From: Akkermansiaceae bacterium
Lineage (GTDB): Bacteria > Verrucomicrobiota > Verrucomicrobiia > Verrucomicrobiales > Akkermansiaceae
Reading direction: 5' to 3'
Length of the DNA: 5,086 nt
Assembly (NCBI GenBank): GCA_903909905.1
Contig: CAIVXP010000153.1
Location: 1 to 5,086 of the forward strand
The notes below the pieces were generated by a model. That model had not been told where the DNA came from. It saw only the letters and a program-made list of their open reading frames with translations, and searched no databases. Made by a program: the position numbers and the translations under genes. How positions within the stretch are numbered: position 1 is the first letter of the stretch; the number at the start of each line of letters is the position of its first letter. Shown here piece after piece: positions 1 through 5,086 of this stretch.

Positions 1-280
1 ACGCTGAGGAAGTAGGGCGACGCGGCCTCGCGGCGCCGACGCGAAGGAACACGAATGGGAGAGAAGAGGGAGATCGTGGATCGCGGATGAAGAGGCGCTT
101 CGTGCTAAGGAGGTACGACACTCTTGTCGTACTCTTTGGTGGAAGCAGCTTCTGATCTAACTTCTTCGGTCTTCTCTTGAAACTGAATTGCCTCCGCTTC
201 GCTCCGGCCATCCCAGTTTGGCTTCGCTTTCATTGTGGGTCGCTGAGGCTCCCGTTGCATTCTTGAAACTTGAAACTCCC
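1..280. other. Gene-free left flank, possible dispersed repeat
   Basis: No ORF here resembles a known protein. The minus-strand ORF spanning 105-296 would encode 63 very hydrophilic residues, overlaps the regulator's 3' end by 16 bp and runs through the hairpin at 113-132, so I do not accept it as a gene. Short internal repetitions are visible: GCTTCGCT at 196-203 and 221-228, and TTGAAAC at 177-183, 263-269 and 270-276. The minus-strand reading of 1-110 (CATTCGTGTTCCTTCGCG and nearby) resembles, from memory only, intergenic repeat sequence found many times in some Verrucomicrobiota and related genomes. It would serve as the downstream flank of the AraC-type gene. No strong T-tract terminator for that gene is visible. 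Confidence 0.4.
113..132. repeat. Perfect 8-bp palindromic hairpin
   Basis: GTACGACA and TGTCGTAC form a perfect 8-bp stem around a CTCT loop. On the plus strand it is followed by only a weak pyrimidine run (TCTTTGG), and on the minus strand by no T run, so it is a poor intrinsic terminator. It lies about 150 bp beyond the stop codon of the minus-strand regulator. It could be a REP-like palindromic unit, a transcript-end stabiliser, or a protein-binding palindrome. The stem is seen directly; the role is inference. Confidence 0.6.
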
Positions 281-1162
281 TCACATTCCCGGCCACTGCG
301 GATGCGTCGACTGACGGAATCTCGATGGCGGCACCTGGTGCACCGATTTGAAGACGCGCGAAAAATGAAAGGCATCGCGAAAGCCCATCATCGCCGCCAC
401 GGTCTTGACCTTCACATTGCCGTCGAGAAGCAGGCGTGAGGCGTGATCCATCCGCAGGCGCGTCAAAAATTGATAGGGGCTCTCATCGTGATAGCGCGAA
501 AACAAACGGCAAAGATACGGGGCATCAATGCCACATTTGCTGGCGGTGGCCTCAAGCGAGTCGAGCTCGAGAAAGTTCGCTTCAATGAATTCGCGAGCGC
601 GGACAAATTTCGTAAACGCCGGAGAAGCGGTGTTCACCGGATCGGCCGCATCGTCGCGAAACATCAGCAGCAGCTGACGCGTGATTAATGAACACAGCGG
701 TGAGGCCATTTCCGACTTGCGCACGCCTCGATCGATCAGTTGGTCGAAGCTGCGGCGGATCGGCTCGCTTTTCAAACAGCGCACCACCATGCCCGGCTCG
801 ATGCCACATGCGTCGAGAAAGTCACCAACCCCGCGGCCGGTGAATCCGACGAAGTACTTGCGCAAGGGGCTGGTCGCCGAGCTTTCGATCCGCTGAGCAA
901 TCCCCGGCCCGTAAAAGTAGAAGCTGCCCGGGCTCAACTCGTAGTCACCGCCATCGAGATGCAGTGTGCCTTGGCCGCGGTGCACAAACTCCAGGCAATG
1001 CCACGGGAAGCTGCGGCGATCGATGCGATAATCGCGCCGACAACGCTCGAAGCCGCCGAAAACCACTCCGAATTCCTCACGCGGTTCCTCCTCGAGGAAA
1101 AACAGGCGCGAGGACTCGACCTGCCTCGAAAGATATGAACTCGGCTTGCGGCGTGTGCGCAT
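281..1162 (-). CDS. AraC-family transcriptional regulator, probable regulator of the fucose operon
   Basis: This encodes a 293-residue DNA-binding regulator of the AraC/XylS type, a usual length for that family. The N-terminal part (about residues 35-100) reads as a cupin-like ligand-binding domain, with small beta-strand blocks such as HRGQGTLHLDGG and LSPGSFYFYGPG. The C-terminal part (about 188-285) is the double helix-turn-helix domain: REFIEANF, then a first HTH around LEATASKCGIDAPYLCRLF, then a second around VKTVAAMMGFRDAFHFSRVFK ending in PPSRFRQ, the typical family signature. I start at the ATG at 1162-1160; a TTG one codon upstream (1165) would add one residue. No Shine-Dalgarno sequence is visible. 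It diverges from fucI across 171 bp, the classical arrangement for a regulator controlling the adjacent sugar operon, so fucose or a derivative is the likely effector. E. coli uses a DeoR-type FucR instead; Bacteroides also differs. The family call is secure, the ligand is inferred. Confidence 0.93.
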   Translation of the reverse strand: MRTRRKPSSYLSRQVESSRLFFLEEEPREEFGVVFGGFERCRRDYRIDRRSFPWHCLEFVHRGQGTLHLDGGDYELSPGSFYFYGPGIAQRIESSATSPLRKYFVGFTGRGVGDFLDACGIEPGMVVRCLKSEPIRRSFDQLIDRGVRKSEMASPLCSLITRQLLLMFRDDAADPVNTASPAFTKFVRAREFIEANFLELDSLEATASKCGIDAPYLCRLFSRYHDESPYQFLTRLRMDHASRLLLDGNVKVKTVAAMMGFRDAFHFSRVFKSVHQVPPSRFRQSTHPQWPGM

Positions 1163-1210
1163 CAACGAAAATTGAAGTGAGAGCCCCGCCGAATCAATCT
1201 AAAAATATGC

Positions 1211-1227
1211 ATGATTATAGAAATCAT
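1211..1227. promoter_or_regulatory. Inverted repeat ATGATT-N5-AATCAT, candidate operator
   Basis: Six-base arms are perfectly inverted around the five bases ATAGA. The similarity extends imperfectly to GCATGAT at 1209-1215 and ATCATCATGC at 1223-1232. The repeat encloses a consensus -10 hexamer on the minus strand, so a protein bound here would be placed to block the regulator gene's transcription. The repeat is seen; its function as an operator is inferred. Confidence 0.4.
1214..1219 (-). promoter_or_regulatory. Candidate -10 element (TATAAT) of the AraC-type gene
   Basis: Read on the minus strand this is an exact TATAAT. Transcription would begin near 1207, giving a leader of about 45 nt before the ATG at 1162. 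No good -35 hexamer lies at the expected 16-18 bp spacing (CAGGTT at 17 bp); TTGGCA occurs but is only about 10 bp upstream. A weak -35 would fit an activator-dependent or weakly expressed regulator promoter, but a chance match in AT-rich sequence is possible. Confidence 0.4.
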
Positions 1228-1243
1228 CATGCCAATAACCTGC

Positions 1244-1263
1244 GCCGGATTTCGCAGGATTTC
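1244..1263. promoter_or_regulatory. Tandem 10-bp direct repeats, candidate AraC-type binding site
   Basis: GCCGGATTTC (1244-1253) is followed directly by GCAGGATTTC (1254-1263), with nine of ten bases identical. A degenerate third unit, ATGGAATTTT, follows at 1264-1273, and GCCGGAT recurs at 1293-1299. Repeats phased by one helical turn lie on the same DNA face, and AraC-family proteins commonly bind directly repeated half-sites. The site sits 71-90 bp upstream of the fucI ATG, a plausible activator position. The repeat is seen; the binding is inferred. Confidence 0.4.
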
Positions 1264-1294
1264 ATGGAATTTTGCTGACAAATTAAGTCGGTGC

Positions 1295-1305
1295 CGGATG
1301 ATCCG
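1295..1305. promoter_or_regulatory. Palindrome CGGATGATCCG upstream of fucI
   Basis: CGGAT and ATCCG are perfectly inverted around one G. An alternative longer pairing joins GTCGG (1287-1291) with CCGAC (1303-1307). It ends about 28 bp before the fucI ATG, so it may lie in the 5' leader or at the promoter. It could be an operator or a small leader hairpin, but short palindromes also occur by chance at this GC content. Confidence 0.25.
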
Positions 1306-1333
1306 ACCACTTCGTTTCCAACCAATCATTCAT

Positions 1334-3118
1334 ATGAAGAAATCATCTTATCCAAAAATCGGCATCCGTCCCGCTATCGACGGACGCCTTGGTGGCGTCC
1401 GCGAATCGCTTGAAGAGCGTACCATGCAACAGGCCCGTGCGGTGGCAGCCCTGTTTGCGGCGGAGCTGCGCTATCCCGACGGCTCGCCGGTCGAGTGCGT
1501 AATTGCCGACAGCTGCATCGGCGGCGTGCGCGAAGCGGCCGATTGCGCCGACAAGTTCAAGCTTTCGAATGTTGGCGTCTCGCTGACCGTCACGCCCTGC
1601 TGGTGCTACGGATCGGAGACGATGGACATGGATCCGCACACGCCAAAAGCCGTGTGGGGCTTCAACGGCACCGAGCGTCCCGGCGCGGTGTATCTCGCCG
1701 CCGTGCTTGCGGGACACACGCAGAAGGGCATCCCTGCCTTCGGCATCTACGGCCGCGATGTGCAGGCCGCGGATGACACGCAGATCCCTGCCGATGTGCG
1801 CGAGAAGCTGCTTGGCTTCGCCCGTTGCGGATTGGCCGTCGCGTTGATGCGCGGCAAGAGCTATCTTTCGATTGGTGGCACCTCGATGGGCATCGCCGGA
1901 TCGATCGTCGACCTCCCACTGTGGGAAAAATGGCTCGGCATGCGCGTCGAGGCGATCGACATGACCGAAGTCGCCGGCCGCATGAGCAAGGGTCAATACG
2001 ATCCCGCCGAATATGAAAAGGCGCTCTCGTGGGTGAAGGCGAATTGCCCCGAAGGCAAGGACTACAACTCGGCGGAAAAAACCCGCGACCGCAAGCAGCT
2101 CGATGCCGAATGGCAGGACAGCGTGAAGATGGCGCTCATCATGCGCGACCTGATGGTTGGAAATCCGAAGCTCGCGGAAATGGGTCTCGGCGAACAAGCG
2201 CAAGGCCACAATGCCATCGCCGCCGGCTTCCAAGGTCAGCGCCAGTGGACCGACCATTTCCCCAACGGCGATTTTCCCGAAGCGATTCTCAACTCGACCT
2301 TTGATTGGAACGGCAAACGCGCGCCTTACATCGTCGCCACCGAGAACGACGCGCTCAACGGCGCAGGCATGCTCTTTGGCAACCTGCTCACCCACAGCGC
2401 GCAGATCTTCGCCGACCTCCGCACCTACTGGAGCCTCGAAGCAATCGAGAAAGCCAGCGGCGAAAAACTCAGCCACCCGCTCGTCGCCGATGGCATCCTG
2501 CACCTGATCAATTCCGGCCCAGCAGCGCTCGATGGCACCGGCGAACAGACCGATGCGGATGGCAAGCCGACGATGAAACCATTCTGGGACATCTCCGATG
2601 CCGAAGTCGAAAAATGCCTCAAAGCCACCACCTGGCATCCATCGATCACCGAGTATTTCCCCGGCGGCGGATGGAGCACGCGCTACCGCACCCGCGGTGG
2701 CATGCCCGCCACCATGATCCGCCTCAACCTCGCCGGCGGTCTCGGCCCCGCGCTGCAGATTGCCGAAGGCTACACCATCGACCTGCCGGAAAATGTGCAC
2801 GACGCGCTCGACCAACGCACCAACCCGACCTGGCCGACGACCTGGTTTTCGCCAATCCTCACCGGCAACGGCGCCTTCCGCAGCACCTATGAGGTGATGA
2901 ACCACTGGGGCGCCAACCACTGCGTGATGACCTGCGGCCATGTCGGCCACCTGTACATTACGCTTGCCTCGATGCTGCGCATTCCGGTTTACATGCACAA
3001 TGTGAGCGAGGACCGCGTCTTCCGCCCCAGCGCTTGGAATGCCTTTGGCACTGCCGATCTGGAGGGGGCCGACTTCCGCGCTTGCACGAACTACGGTCCG
3101 CTCTACGGCAAAGCTTGA
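1334..3118 (+). CDS. fucI: L-fucose isomerase
   Basis: This cytoplasmic ketol-isomerase converts L-fucose to L-fuculose, the first step of L-fucose breakdown; family members also act on D-arabinose. The product is 594 residues against 591 in E. coli FucI and can be followed end to end: [11 protein letters not shown] at the N-terminus, [16 protein letters not shown] (86-101), [16 protein letters not shown] (108-123), [13 protein letters not shown] (181-193), [14 protein letters not shown] (294-307), [10 protein letters not shown] (392-401), [11 protein letters not shown] (469-479), WGANH (525-529), and the C-terminal NYGPLYGKA. The metal-coordinating residues known from E. coli (E337, D361, H528) correspond to E337 in ATEND, D361 in FADLRTYW and H529. 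All three family domains (N1, N2, C) are complete. I chose the ATG at 1334 because [13 protein letters not shown] aligns directly with the E. coli start; the open frame runs up to 1211 but is not family-like. No Shine-Dalgarno is seen. It is followed after 56 bp by the fucose permease and is presumably cotranscribed with it. Confidence 0.98.
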   Translation: MKKSSYPKIGIRPAIDGRLGGVRESLEERTMQQARAVAALFAAELRYPDGSPVECVIADSCIGGVREAADCADKFKLSNVGVSLTVTPCWCYGSETMDMDPHTPKAVWGFNGTERPGAVYLAAVLAGHTQKGIPAFGIYGRDVQAADDTQIPADVREKLLGFARCGLAVALMRGKSYLSIGGTSMGIAGSIVDLPLWEKWLGMRVEAIDMTEVAGRMSKGQYDPAEYEKALSWVKANCPEGKDYNSAEKTRDRKQLDAEWQDSVKMALIMRDLMVGNPKLAEMGLGEQAQGHNAIAAGFQGQRQWTDHFPNGDFPEAILNSTFDWNGKRAPYIVATENDALNGAGMLFGNLLTHSAQIFADLRTYWSLEAIEKASGEKLSHPLVADGILHLINSGPAALDGTGEQTDADGKPTMKPFWDISDAEVEKCLKATTWHPSITEYFPGGGWSTRYRTRGGMPATMIRLNLAGGLGPALQIAEGYTIDLPENVHDALDQRTNPTWPTTWFSPILTGNGAFRSTYEVMNHWGANHCVMTCGHVGHLYITLASMLRIPVYMHNVSEDRVFRPSAWNAFGTADLEGADFRACTNYGPLYGKA

Positions 3119-3174
3119 TCCATCCGCAGCCCCCCGCAAAAAACATAAAATCAAAACCCCTACCAACTCATCCT

Positions 3175-4515
3175 ATGCAAAACGGACTCTTCCGCACCGA
3201 CGACGGCAAAAATCATTTTGTCACCTTTGCACTGATCAGCTCGCTGTTTTTCCTGTGGGCTCTGTGCAACGGAATGATTGATGTGATGGACAAGCACTTC
3301 CAAGAGCTGCTCCATCTCAACAAACGTCAGTCCGCATGGGTGCAGTTCGCGCATTACCTCGGATATTTCCTGATGGCTCTGCCGGCCGGGTGGCTTGCCC
3401 GCCGACTGGGTTACAAGGGCGGGATCATTTCGGGCCTGCTGCTGGTCGCACTCGGCTGCCTTTGGTTCATACCGGCCACCGGCATCAAGGAGTTTTGGGC
3501 CTTCCTTGCCGGCGTTTGCGTGATTTCGATGGGGCTGACCTTTTTGGAAACGGTTGCCAACCCCTACACCACCGTCCTCGGCGCTCCGCAACTCGCGGCG
3601 GTACGCATCAACATCGCGCAAATCTGCAATGGCGTCGGCTGGATCCTTGGCCCGATCATCGGCGGCTTGTTCTTTTACTCGAAGGACGGAGCCGAAGCCG
3701 CGCAGGAAACCCTTTGGATTCCTTACGCTTATATCGCAGGCGCGGTGCTGGTGCTCTCGCTGGTTTTTGCCAAAGCAAAAATACCCGACATCGAGACCCA
3801 GGACATTTACCACCTTGATGACTCGACCTCAAATGTTTCGAAATCGATTTGGTCGCACGGCCATTTTTCCGGCGCGGTGATCGCACAATTCCTTTATGTC
3901 GCATGCCAAGCCGGCATCTTCGGTTTTTTCATTTTCTACATCGTCGAAGATGTGCAGGCGATTCCGGAAAGCATGAAGTCCAGTTGGCTGCTTGGCGGTG
4001 AGAGCGGTTCGGTGATTCGCGATGGCCAGCGCTTCATTAGCGAGCAAGGTGCCACCAAGTTGCTCGCCTACATCGGGTTTGCCCTGTTCCTGCTCGGCCG
4101 CTTCACCGGTGCTGGAATTCTGCGCAAGATCTCCGCGCACAAAGTGCTTGGCACCTACGCCTTGGCCAACTCGATCCTGATGGTGCTTATCGTCCTCAAG
4201 CTCGGCTGGGTCTCGCTCGCGGCGCTGTTTCTCAGCTTCTTTTTCATGTCGATCATGTTTCCGACGATATTCGCTCTCGGCATTCACGGCCTCGGCCAAA
4301 AAGCCAAGGTCGCCTCGTCGTTCATCGTCATGGCCATCATGGGTGGCGCGCTCATGCCGAAGCTGATGGGCCACATCGGCGACCTCCATGGCATGTCCGT
4401 CGGATTCTCGGTGCCTGCTGTCTGTTTCCTCGTCGTTGCCCTCTACGGATTTTTCTGGCAGCGCCTCAGTGGTTCGGACATCGCGCCCACCGCCGATCTC
4501 AACCGGGGTCATTGA
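3175..4515 (+). CDS. fucP: L-fucose:H+ symporter, FucP-family MFS permease
   Basis: This 446-residue inner-membrane transporter of the major facilitator superfamily (fucose:H+ symporter family) would import L-fucose with a proton; E. coli FucP has 438 residues. The sequence reads as about 12 hydrophobic segments, the first at roughly 15-33 and the last near 418-437, with a hydrophilic central loop around 200-230. Family blocks are SSLFFLWALCNGMIDV (22-37), GYFLMALPAGWLARRLGYKGG (63-83, the MFS loop 2-3), and FLETVANPYTTVLG (123-136). D36 and E125 match the E. coli residues D46 and E135 implicated in proton-coupled transport, and N152 matches N162, all at a constant offset of ten. E. coli ANNLND reads CNGMID here, so some sugar-pocket residues differ and a related hexose remains possible. 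I use the ATG at 3175 because the open frame further upstream lies within fucI. The 56-bp spacer from fucI has no terminator hairpin and no Shine-Dalgarno, which fits one operon. Confidence 0.93.
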   Translation: MQNGLFRTDDGKNHFVTFALISSLFFLWALCNGMIDVMDKHFQELLHLNKRQSAWVQFAHYLGYFLMALPAGWLARRLGYKGGIISGLLLVALGCLWFIPATGIKEFWAFLAGVCVISMGLTFLETVANPYTTVLGAPQLAAVRINIAQICNGVGWILGPIIGGLFFYSKDGAEAAQETLWIPYAYIAGAVLVLSLVFAKAKIPDIETQDIYHLDDSTSNVSKSIWSHGHFSGAVIAQFLYVACQAGIFGFFIFYIVEDVQAIPESMKSSWLLGGESGSVIRDGQRFISEQGATKLLAYIGFALFLLGRFTGAGILRKISAHKVLGTYALANSILMVLIVLKLGWVSLAALFLSFFFMSIMFPTIFALGIHGLGQKAKVASSFIVMAIMGGALMPKLMGHIGDLHGMSVGFSVPAVCFLVVALYGFFWQRLSGSDIAPTADLNRGH

Positions 4516-4537
4516 TCCCGGGCGGCGCCCCTCTTTT
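4503..4537 (+). terminator. Possible intrinsic terminator overlapping the fucP stop codon
   Basis: CCGGGGTC (4503-4510) pairs with GATCCCGG (4514-4521) around an ATT loop, giving eight pairs including one G-T wobble; the TGA stop at 4513-4515 lies within it. A second, mutually exclusive small stem, GGGC-GGC-GCCC (4520-4530), runs directly into CTCTTTT (4531-4537). The second stem has the terminator layout but only four pairs, and the T run is short. Partial termination between the fucose genes and coaE is plausible, not certain. Confidence 0.35.
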
Positions 4538-4550
4538 CCATGCTTGATTC

Positions 4551-4568
4551 CGCGCCGGGTCCGGCGTG
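4551..4568 (+). other. GC-rich hairpin just upstream of coaE
   Basis: CGCGCCG (4551-4557) pairs with CGGCGTG (4562-4568) around a GGTC loop, seven pairs with one G-T wobble. It ends exactly one base before the ATG at 4569 and 12 bp before the ATG at 4581. If transcribed it would sit at the mouth of the ribosome-binding region, which slightly favours the ATG at 4581 as the true coaE start. It may also contribute to ending fucP transcripts, though no T run follows. Confidence 0.35.
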
Positions 4569-4580
4569 ATGCTTCATCCG

Positions 4581-5086
4581 ATGCGAGTGATGGCCTTGAC
4601 GGGAGGAATTGCCTCCGGGAAATCGACCGTGTGCCGGCTGTTGCGCGAGTACTTGCCCTCGCTGGTGATCTTCGATTGCGACGCGGCCGTGCGACGCTTG
4701 CTCGAGTCGGTGCCCGAGGTGGCGGACTTGATCGCCGAGGCATTTGGCGATGACGCCCTTGACGAATCAGGCCGGATCGACCGCCATTTCCTGCGCGGGC
4801 GGGTCTTTGCCGACGAGGCGGCGCGGGCCCGGCTCGAGGCGATCCTCCATCCGCGGGTACGGCAGGAATGTCTTGATTCCCTCGAAAAAGCCGCTATGAA
4901 TGGGGCGGAGTGCTTTATTGCGGATGTGCCCTTGTTCTTTGAAAAGGGCTTCGACTTCGGCCAAAATCAAGTGCTGGTGGTCGCATCCTCCCGCTCCACG
5001 CAAATCCAACGCCTCAGGGCTCGCGGTGGTTTCGATGACGCGCTCATGGATGCCATCCTCGCCGCCCAGCTTCCGGTTCAGGAAAA
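4581..5086 (+). CDS. coaE: Dephospho-CoA kinase, 3' end cut by the window
   Basis: The enzyme phosphorylates the 3' hydroxyl of the ribose in dephospho-CoA using ATP, the last step of coenzyme A synthesis, in the cytoplasm. From the ATG at 4581, 168 codons are visible of the roughly 200 usual for the family. The P-loop GGIASGKST is at residues 8-16, followed by the nucleoside-kinase segment DCDAAVRRLL (32-41; most relatives have DAD), FGDDALDESGRIDR (55-68), the signature RLEAILHPRV (84-93), and DVPLFFEKG (115-123) corresponding to the family's D-(I/V)-PLL-(F/Y)-E. The last residues, AAQLPVQE, match the IAAQ-P-EEK region. In-frame starts also exist at GTG 4566, ATG 4569 and ATG 4590; MRVMALTGGI at 4581 is the most family-like. 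No Shine-Dalgarno sequence is present. It follows fucP by 65 bp on the same strand and is probably an independent housekeeping gene rather than part of fucose use. Confidence 0.95.
   Translation, partial: MRVMALTGGIASGKSTVCRLLREYLPSLVIFDCDAAVRRLLESVPEVADLIAEAFGDDALDESGRIDRHFLRGRVFADEAARARLEAILHPRVRQECLDSLEKAAMNGAECFIADVPLFFEKGFDFGQNQVLVVASSRSTQIQRLRARGGFDDALMDAILAAQLPVQE

Larger units (their letters stand above)
1163..1333. promoter_or_regulatory. Divergent control region between regulator and fucI
   Basis: This 171-bp spacer separates the two divergent genes and is locally more AT-rich than the coding sequence around 1195-1290. It must hold both promoters. It contains an inverted repeat (1211-1227), tandem 10-bp repeats (1244-1263) and a palindrome (1295-1305), described separately. 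No good sigma-70 promoter for fucI is apparent; TTGCTGACA near 1272-1280 could supply a weak -35 but lacks a matching -10. No Shine-Dalgarno sequence precedes either start codon. The fucI frame stays open upstream to 1211, but the residues encoded there do not belong to the isomerase family. Confidence 0.75.

Noticed and set aside
105..296. Small minus-strand ORF of 63 codons after the AraC-type gene
   Set aside because: It overlaps the regulator's end, has no recognisable family, is strongly hydrophilic and runs into a palindromic hairpin; more likely non-coding or repeat sequence.
740..1138. Plus-strand 132-codon ORF inside the AraC-type gene
   Set aside because: It is antisense to the conserved N-terminal half of the regulator and has no family features of its own.
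1211..1333. N-terminal extension of fucI by 41 codons
   Set aside because: The frame is open, but [13 protein letters not shown] at 1334 aligns with the E. coli FucI start, and the extension covers the divergent promoter region.
1343..3166. 607-codon minus-strand open frame antisense to almost the whole of fucI
   Set aside because: Its length is notable, but the product is a low-information, Ala/Gly/Arg/His-rich shadow of the GC-biased codons of a clearly conserved fucI. It has no recognisable domain.
3119..3174. Separate promoter for fucP in the 56-bp gap
   Set aside because: TAAAAT at 3146-3151 could be a -10, but no -35 is found at proper spacing and there is no terminator after fucI, so cotranscription is simpler.
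3829..4743. 304-codon minus-strand open frame across the end of fucP and start of coaE
   Set aside because: It runs antisense through two well-identified conserved genes, and its Arg/Glu/His-rich composition is typical of a shadow frame.
1..5086. CRISPR array, tRNA, rRNA or transposase gene
   Set aside because: No regularly spaced long repeats, tRNA-like cloverleaf, rRNA sequence or transposase-like protein was recognised by eye on either strand.

Overview
The window looks like chromosomal sequence from a moderately GC-rich Gram-negative-type bacterium. Verrucomicrobiota is my best guess. That rests on the variant of the fucose permease, on the absence of a recognisable Shine-Dalgarno sequence in front of any of the four genes, and on the style of the intergenic sequence at the left edge. 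It is an inference from sequence feel, not a database match.

Layout: positions 1-280 hold no convincing gene, but contain a perfect 8-bp palindromic hairpin (113-132) in what may be a dispersed intergenic repeat. An AraC-type regulator lies on the minus strand (281-1162). A 171-bp divergent control region (1163-1333) follows, with an inverted repeat, a pair of 10-bp tandem repeats and a short palindrome. On the plus strand come L-fucose isomerase (fucI, 1334-3118), 56 bp, then an L-fucose:H+ symporter of the FucP family (3175-4515). A compact terminator-like region covers the fucP stop codon. The 5' part of dephospho-CoA kinase (coaE, from about 4581) runs off the right edge.

How the genes work together: FucP would import L-fucose with a proton, FucI would isomerise it to L-fuculose, and the divergently transcribed AraC/cupin regulator is the obvious candidate sensor and activator. 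The kinase and aldolase that would complete the classical pathway are not here, so they must be elsewhere in the genome or be replaced by another route. FucI has its three metal-binding/catalytic residues at essentially E. coli positions (E337, D361, H529), and FucP keeps the Asp and Glu important in E. coli FucP (D36, E125). CoaE catalyses the last step of coenzyme A synthesis and is probably an unrelated housekeeping neighbour.

I found no strong evidence of an undescribed system. The points most worth following up are the operator architecture between the regulator and fucI, the palindromic element at the left edge, and the stripped-down two-gene fucose operon.
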